Of a stretch of DNA of 64,000 bases, positions 59,198 through 64,000 are shown piece after piece. The position numbers and the translations under genes were made by a program. The stretch is from an uncultured Myxococcaceae bacterium (GTDB taxonomy: Bacteria; Myxococcota_A; Polyangia; Polyangiales; Ga0077539). How positions within the stretch are numbered: position 1 is the first letter of the stretch; every line of letters starts with the position of its first letter. The notes under the pieces are model-generated. The model did not search any database and had not been told where the DNA came from. It saw only the letters and a list, made by a program, of their open reading frames with translations. Where the stretch lies: assembly GCA_945952225.1 (NCBI GenBank), contig CAMFHP010000020.1, forward strand, positions 1 through 64,000, read 5' to 3'.

Positions 59198-60474
59198 GCA
59201 CGCCGACACCCCATGTGCCGATCACCCTGCTGCTCGCGGGTGGCGTCGGCGTGTTCTCGCGCGACTGCGCCGTGGCGCTCCTCGAGTGCAACCTCAACCC
59301 CGAGTGGATCGGGCCCTACCACGTCGTGCGCGCGCGGAGGCTCGTCGCCGTGCGCGCGGTGGCCGCGTGGCAACAGGCCGAGCTGCGCGGAGGCCCGCCC
59401 GTGCCGCGGCCGTCCTTCGAAGAGCGATGGCTCGCGGCGAGCACCGCAGGCCACCTCGCACAGGACGCGGCACACCGGCACGGACGGCGCGGCGATCACT
59501 GCGCGACGCTCGTCGACGGCTACACCGAGGCGCACGCGGCTGCGATGCCGACGCTGGGCAGTTCGAACATCCCGGAGACCGTCGAGGGCGCGGTGAGCGC
59601 ACGGGAGCGAGACCTGGCCCACCATCGCCGGAACACGGCCACGCCGCCGGGCAGCGAGGCGTATCCCGCGCATCTGCGCCGCGAGGATCAGAACGAATGC
59701 ATCCGGGTCGCGGTGCAGGCGCACGTGAGGAACTTTCCCGACGGCCTCCGCCACACGCCGCACCCGAGGGACGTCGACGCGCCGCCCTTGAACGAGGTCG
59801 AGCGGTCACGCCTCGACGCGCACCAGGCCGCCGCGCGAGCGGCCGCAGCGGCAGACCCGCGCGCCGCCCTCGGCCCCGTCGGCACGCCGGGTTCGTCGGC
59901 CACGAGCACGGGCCCCGAGCGCGGCGCCGTTCCGCTCATCTCCCCGACAACGCCCGGCAGCGCGGCGATCGAGCAGGCGATCGAGTGCCTGCAGGGATAC
60001 CGCGACGCGCTCGAAACACCCGCCGCGCGACTCGCCGCCATCGAGGAGGCCATCGCCGACGAGAACCGCGGGCGCGACGACCTCGAACGACAGCGATCGC
60101 ACGCCCGAACGCGCGAGGAGCACCTCCGGCGCGTCGACCACGCGCAGCGTGCCGAGGCCGAGGCCAACGAGCGTGTGCGCGCGGCATGGAAGAAGGCCGA
60201 CGACCACGATCGCGAGTACTTCCGCCACGCAGACCCGGACGCGCGAAGGCAATGCGACAACCGCGGGATCCGCGACGTGCTCCGCCGCATCGACAACGCC
60301 GAGCGCGAGTACGCCGTGCGACAGGCGACAACCCGATCGGCGCTCACAGCGCTGCAAAGGCACGATCAGCGCACCCCCGACGGCCAGATCGCATGCCTCG
60401 AAGCACAACGCGCCCGCATCCTCGCGGGCACTCCCCACACGGTCGGCAGGATCCCGGAGTACCAATCCCCATGA
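59194..60474 (+). CDS. Unknown protein, candidate effector partner of the DUF3396 protein
   Basis: A 426-residue protein starting at GTG 59194. Residues 1-60 form a compact domain with VPITLLLAGGVGVFSRDC and NPEWIGPYHVVRARRLVAV; the middle (about 60-270) is His/Arg/Pro-rich; residues about 270-400 are a long charged coiled coil (EEAIADENRGRDDLERQRSH, EYFRHADPDARRQ). I recognise no toxin, nuclease or PAAR motif. The position directly between the DUF3396 gene and two repeat proteins, with four-base overlaps on both sides, is the only reason to consider it an effector or adaptor. Confidence applies to it being a real gene, not to function. Confidence 0.6.
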   Translation: MSTPTPHVPITLLLAGGVGVFSRDCAVALLECNLNPEWIGPYHVVRARRLVAVRAVAAWQQAELRGGPPVPRPSFEERWLAASTAGHLAQDAAHRHGRRGDHCATLVDGYTEAHAAAMPTLGSSNIPETVEGAVSARERDLAHHRRNTATPPGSEAYPAHLRREDQNECIRVAVQAHVRNFPDGLRHTPHPRDVDAPPLNEVERSRLDAHQAAARAAAAADPRAALGPVGTPGSSATSTGPERGAVPLISPTTPGSAAIEQAIECLQGYRDALETPAARLAAIEEAIADENRGRDDLERQRSHARTREEHLRRVDHAQRAEAEANERVRAAWKKADDHDREYFRHADPDARRQCDNRGIRDVLRRIDNAEREYAVRQATTRSALTALQRHDQRTPDGQIACLEAQRARILAGTPHTVGRIPEYQSP

Positions 60475-62453
60475 CGCGCACCCGCAGACACTTCCCCAGC
60501 CCCCTGGGGCTCCGCTTTGAAGCCTGCGTCGGCGATGGCCTCGACGACGCGCTCGCGCTCGCCCATCGATACGGCGCGTACGCCATCCGCGAGGCGCCCG
60601 ATCCGCGCGCGAGCGAATACGCGCTCGTTCGCATCCGCCACGGACGCATCACCGCAATCTGGCGCACACGCGGCCACGTCGCCGACATCGCGCGCGACGC
60701 CGAGGGGCGCTTCATCGTTGCGATGTGTCGATCCATGTCGCTGGCCCTCGGTCTCCTCGACGTGCTCGTGCAGGTCGAGGGCGACGACACGTTGACGCTC
60801 CGACCGCTGGCGACGCTGCCCTCGTCACCTTCGGGTCTCGCGGCGCTCACCGGGGGCGGGGGCGGGGTCGTTTCGTGGCCCTACACCACGTACGACGACG
60901 ACTTCATCACCGTGCTCGATGCCGACGGGGTGCACCGGATCCCAACGCGGACGATGGGGATCCTCGAAGAGGTCCGCGGCGTGTCACGCACGCACCTCGT
61001 TGCTGCGTACCGCGACGAGACGTCATCTCGCCTGGCGTGGTGGAACGGCTCCGCGTGGAGCGAACCCGCCGAGTCCCCGGGCTCGCACATCTTCGCGCTG
61101 CACACCGTCGATGCGCACACGAGCTGGGCGGCGTCGCTCATGCCCAACCGCCTCCTGCGAGCCACAGACGACGTCTGGCACGTGTGCAACAACGCCCTCT
61201 CCGATGTGCCGATGGCGATCGCCCACGACGCGCGCGGCGTGCTGTTCGCGTTGTGGCGCGGCGGTGTGGCGCGCGCCTCTGGCCCCGCATCCTTCGAGAC
61301 GCTCGGCGTGGCGGCACGGAGGCTCCACGTCTCGCGTGACGGCACGCTCCTCGCGACCTCGTACGAGGCGATCGTCGAGTGCGTCGACGACCGCGCGCGC
61401 GCCACGCTGCCCATCACGGCGCTCGAACAGGTGCTCGACGGCATCGAGCCGCTCTACCTCACGGACCGCCTCGACAGCGACCGTCGCGCATGGGTCACGC
61501 AGCCCGCCGTCGAAGACGAGTACGTGCCGCCGCGCTACCGCTTCTCACGCATCGTCGGCGACAGCTTCGACGACGCGGTGTTCGCGTGCTCGCGCTACGC
61601 GGTCATCGACGACGACGACGAAGACGACATCGACGCCGACGCCTACGAGTCCTTCGTCGGACATCTCGAAGACGGCGCGATCCGCATCGTGCGCGGGCTC
61701 GGCGGAATCGTCCGCGACATCGCGCGCAGCCCCGAAGGAACCCTCTGGGCGGCCGTCTCCCATCTGCAGGGTCTGGTGCGCGTCGACCTTCGCGGCGAGT
61801 GGACGGAGACGCGCCTCCCCGTCTCATACCCCAACGGTCTGTGTGTGGTCGCCGACGACTGTGTCGTGGCGTGGAGCGGCTCCTCCCCTGGCGCAACGTT
61901 CTGGCGCTGGGACGGCCATGAGGTGCACCCCATGCCCGCGCCCGACATGGGCGTGTACGCGATGCACGGATGCAGCCCGACCTGCATCGTCGCCGTCGGC
62001 ACGGCCGGACACGTCGCGCGATGGGACGGCGAGGCGTGGCGCATGATCGCGATTCCATCGCGCGCGATGCTCGCGAGGGTGCTGGTGCACAGCCCCGACG
62101 AGATGTACGCGACGGGCTTTCACGGCGACCTGCTCGAAGGATCGGAACACGGGTGGTCGGCGCGCACCGACGTGTACGCGCGCGTCGTGGCCCGCCACCG
62201 CGGCGAGTGGCTGGTGGCCGGCCTCGACCGCGGCTACGCGGTGTTGCGTGACGAGGGCGCGGTGCGTGTCGATGCGCCGGTGTTCCCGGTGATGATGCAC
62301 GGAGGCGCCGACGCGCTGCTGGTGACGGAGCGCGACGGATGGGTCGAGGTGCGCGAGGGCGTGCCGACGCGACGCATCGACGTCGACGACCTCCGCGAAG
62401 TGCTGCGCGATCGACCACCGACCTGGCCGGGCGACTACCTGCGTCTGCGCTGA
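60471..62453 (+). CDS. Two-lobed repeat protein, first tandem copy
   Basis: A 660-residue protein without signal peptide. The first and second halves are homologous: the N-terminal FEACVGDGLDDALALAHRYG and ADIARDAEGRFIVAM correspond to FSRIVGDSFDDAVFACSRYA and RDIARSPEGTLWAAVS at about residue 350-440. Each half continues with short blades (SWAASLMPNRLLRATDDVWH; EMYATGFHGDLLEGSEHGWS) like a beta-propeller, perhaps one propeller per half. It overlaps the previous gene by four bases (ATGA), and the paralogue follows 29 bp later. In its neighbourhood it may be an immunity or binding partner; no catalytic residues are apparent. Confidence 0.7.
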   Translation: MTRTRRHFPSPLGLRFEACVGDGLDDALALAHRYGAYAIREAPDPRASEYALVRIRHGRITAIWRTRGHVADIARDAEGRFIVAMCRSMSLALGLLDVLVQVEGDDTLTLRPLATLPSSPSGLAALTGGGGGVVSWPYTTYDDDFITVLDADGVHRIPTRTMGILEEVRGVSRTHLVAAYRDETSSRLAWWNGSAWSEPAESPGSHIFALHTVDAHTSWAASLMPNRLLRATDDVWHVCNNALSDVPMAIAHDARGVLFALWRGGVARASGPASFETLGVAARRLHVSRDGTLLATSYEAIVECVDDRARATLPITALEQVLDGIEPLYLTDRLDSDRRAWVTQPAVEDEYVPPRYRFSRIVGDSFDDAVFACSRYAVIDDDDEDDIDADAYESFVGHLEDGAIRIVRGLGGIVRDIARSPEGTLWAAVSHLQGLVRVDLRGEWTETRLPVSYPNGLCVVADDCVVAWSGSSPGATFWRWDGHEVHPMPAPDMGVYAMHGCSPTCIVAVGTAGHVARWDGEAWRMIAIPSRAMLARVLVHSPDEMYATGFHGDLLEGSEHGWSARTDVYARVVARHRGEWLVAGLDRGYAVLRDEGAVRVDAPVFPVMMHGGADALLVTERDGWVEVREGVPTRRIDVDDLREVLRDRPPTWPGDYLRLR

Positions 62454-62482
62454 CCGAACGAACACATCCCCGGCCCCACCGC

Positions 62483-64000
62483 ATGAACTCCCCATCACGC
62501 CCCCGCGCGCACGACGACCCCCTCCGCTTCGTCGCCTGTGTCGGTGACGGACTCGACGACGCCCTCGCGCTCGCCACGCGCGACGCGTCGCTGCCTGCGC
62601 GCGACCTCCCCGACCCGCGCGCGACGGAGTACGTGCTCGCGCGCATCCGCCACGGACGCATCACCGCGGTGTGGCGCACGCGCAGCGAGGTCGTGGGCCC
62701 GGTGCGCGACCGCGCGGGGCGCTTTCTCGTCGCGATCGAGCGTGCGGTGAGCGGCGGCGCGCTGAACGTCGGCGACGCGCTCGTGTCCGTCGAAGGCGAC
62801 GACACGCTCACGCTGCGCCCACTCGCGATGCTCCCGTCGCCCCCGGGCGGCCTCGCGTGCCTCGCCGATGGAACGTGCGTCGTGTGGCCGCGCATGTGCC
62901 TCTCCGACGCGCAGATCACCCTGTTTGACGGCGCGCACAGCACACACGTCGCGACGCCCGACGAGGGATGCATCCACACGGTGCACGGCGCATCGCGCGA
63001 CGATCTGCTCGCCTCGATTTCGGAGGGCGCCAGGGCCCGCATCGCGCACGGGAACCGATCGCGCTGGACCTTCGCCCCCCACGACCTCGGCGTGCTCGTC
63101 ACGGCGCTCCACGCCCGCGACGCGCACACGGCCTGGGCCGCGAGCGTTGTGCCCGACCGCCTGCTCCGCGCGACCGACGGCGTGTGGCACGTGTGGAACG
63201 ACGCGCTGCCCTCCCCCTGCCACGCGATCGTCGACGACGGACGCGGGCTTCTCCTCGCCCTCGACGGCGTCGGCATCGTGCGCGTCGCCGACCGCGCGCT
63301 CCGCGACGTGCTCGGGGTCGAAGCGCACGCGCTCCATGGGGGGGCTGCGGGCGTGCTCCTCGCGACCTCGCCCACGGCGCTCACGGCGCTGCGCGACGAC
63401 CGCGTGGAGGCGACGCTCCCGATCGCGGACCTCGCGCGCGCACTCGGCGACACCGAAGCCCTGTACCGCACGGCGCGTATCGACAGCGACCGCCGCGCGT
63501 GGAGCGCCGTGTACTCCCTCGATCGCCCGCGGCTCCCGCTCTACGAGCGCTTCGCGCGCATCGTGGGGGCGAGCTTCGACGACGCGGTGTTCCTCGCGTC
63601 GAGGCGTGCAGAGCGTGACGGTCGTTGGGACCTCGCCACCTGCGAGTGGATCCTCGGCCACGTCGACGACGGCGCCATCCGCGTGGTGCGCACGACGGCC
63701 ACGGAGGTCTGCGACCTCACGCGCAGCCCCGATGGAACGGTCTGGGCCGCAGCCTCCACCCGCGAGGGTCTGTGGCGCCTCGATCCGCGCGGCGCATGGG
63801 TCGAGACGCGGTTTCCCGTTCCCCATCCGCGCGGCGTGTGTGCGCCCGCCGACGACTGCGTGGTGGCCTGGGGCGGGCTCCGCGACGCGCAATCGTTCTG
63901 GCGCTTCGACGGACGCACGGTGCACCCGATGCCCGCGCCGCCGATGCACGTGGTCGCGATGCACGGCGTGGCGGCGGACCTGCTCGTGGCCGTGGGCGAT
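62483..64000 (+). CDS. Two-lobed repeat protein, second tandem copy, cut by window end
   Basis: The reading frame runs without a stop from ATG 62483 to the window end (506 codons), so the C-terminus is missing. It is a clear paralogue of the preceding protein: FVACVGDGLDDALALATRDA, EYVLARIRHGRITAVWRTRS, VPDRLLRATDGVWHV, and the second lobe FARIVGASFDDAVFLASRRA, GHVDDGAIRVVRTTATEV, LTRSPDGTVWAAASTREGLW. Identity is perhaps 45-50% by eye. Tandem duplication with divergence is typical of immunity or recognition genes in variable loci; function unknown. Confidence 0.72.
   Translation, partial: MNSPSRPRAHDDPLRFVACVGDGLDDALALATRDASLPARDLPDPRATEYVLARIRHGRITAVWRTRSEVVGPVRDRAGRFLVAIERAVSGGALNVGDALVSVEGDDTLTLRPLAMLPSPPGGLACLADGTCVVWPRMCLSDAQITLFDGAHSTHVATPDEGCIHTVHGASRDDLLASISEGARARIAHGNRSRWTFAPHDLGVLVTALHARDAHTAWAASVVPDRLLRATDGVWHVWNDALPSPCHAIVDDGRGLLLALDGVGIVRVADRALRDVLGVEAHALHGGAAGVLLATSPTALTALRDDRVEATLPIADLARALGDTEALYRTARIDSDRRAWSAVYSLDRPRLPLYERFARIVGASFDDAVFLASRRAERDGRWDLATCEWILGHVDDGAIRVVRTTATEVCDLTRSPDGTVWAAASTREGLWRLDPRGAWVETRFPVPHPRGVCAPADDCVVAWGGLRDAQSFWRFDGRTVHPMPAPPMHVVAMHGVAADLLVAVGD

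Noticed and set aside
1-64000. tRNA, rRNA, insertion sequences, prophage or integrase genes
   Set aside because: I looked for their sequence and protein signatures on both strands and found none that I could support.

Overview
The window is very GC-rich throughout (about 70% or more by eye) and densely packed with genes on both strands. Many encode short Cys/Asp-rich lipoproteins, MopE-type and Kelch repeat surface proteins, an STT3-like membrane protein and cytosolic chemotaxis receptors. I infer a chromosome segment of a Myxococcota bacterium, most like Polyangiales/Sandaracinaceae; this rests on gene content and base composition, not on a marker gene. I saw no tRNA, rRNA, CRISPR array, insertion sequence or prophage.

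Layout. 1-13.6 kb: end of a PEGA protein, a PRMT-like methyltransferase, class I fructose-1,6-bisphosphatase, a 22-repeat Cys-rich lipoprotein, a GT39-like membrane protein, a papain-like lipoprotein, and a tightly overlapping nadD operon. 13.7-22.1 kb: an overlapping PAS/chemoreceptor pair, small enzymes, a nitric-oxide module (NsrR-like regulator, ferredoxin-type reductase, truncated haemoglobin with a 23-bp palindrome upstream) and an orphan FliI/YscN-type ATPase. 22.1-28.2 kb: an alpha/beta-hydrolase-fold protein lacking its nucleophile, overlapping a peptide ABC transporter (permease, binding protein, permease, no ATPase), and a RelA/SpoT-domain protein. 28.3-34.2 kb: two tandem Cys-rich/Kelch lipoproteins. 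34.2-44.7 kb: a minus-strand run greA, recG, sulfatase-HEAT protein, small secreted protein, and two overlapping genes that together resemble RNA polymerase beta' (RpoC) with destroyed catalytic motifs. 44.9-57.1 kb: CpcT/CpeT-like protein, lipoprotein hydrolase, STT3-like protein, pepD, a double fibrinogen-like lipoprotein, AlkB-like, SRPBCC and phosphatase genes. 57.1-64 kb: a 42-bp tandem repeat array, then an overlapping operon with a DUF3396-type (type VI immunity) protein, an unknown coiled-coil protein and two tandem two-lobed repeat proteins, the last cut by the window end.

The most unusual item is the RpoC-like locus (34511-37431). Diagnostic RpoC sequences are kept (KRPDGTVSEAP, LREGL, LLEARRPDEP, LHIGG, and zinc-site cysteines with C-x6-C-x2-C spacing), yet the catalytic NADFDGD motif reads PEAGEGD, the bridge-helix region is unrecognisable although it aligns without gaps, and the trigger loop is about 7 residues short. 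It therefore looks like a conserved-fold, catalytically dead polymerase paralogue, split in two by a 4-base start/stop overlap (or by one missing G in a G5 run). Second in interest are two intergenic tandem arrays that share a 42-bp period (34314-34481 and 57220-57471), and third the DUF3396 operon at the right end.

Several genes lack a Shine-Dalgarno sequence and instead have a TANNNT-type -10 element only 6-12 bases before the start codon, which suggests leaderless or near-leaderless mRNAs. Others (fbp, trHb, the coiled-coil gene at 57117, the DUF3396 gene) have strong AGGAGG-type sites.
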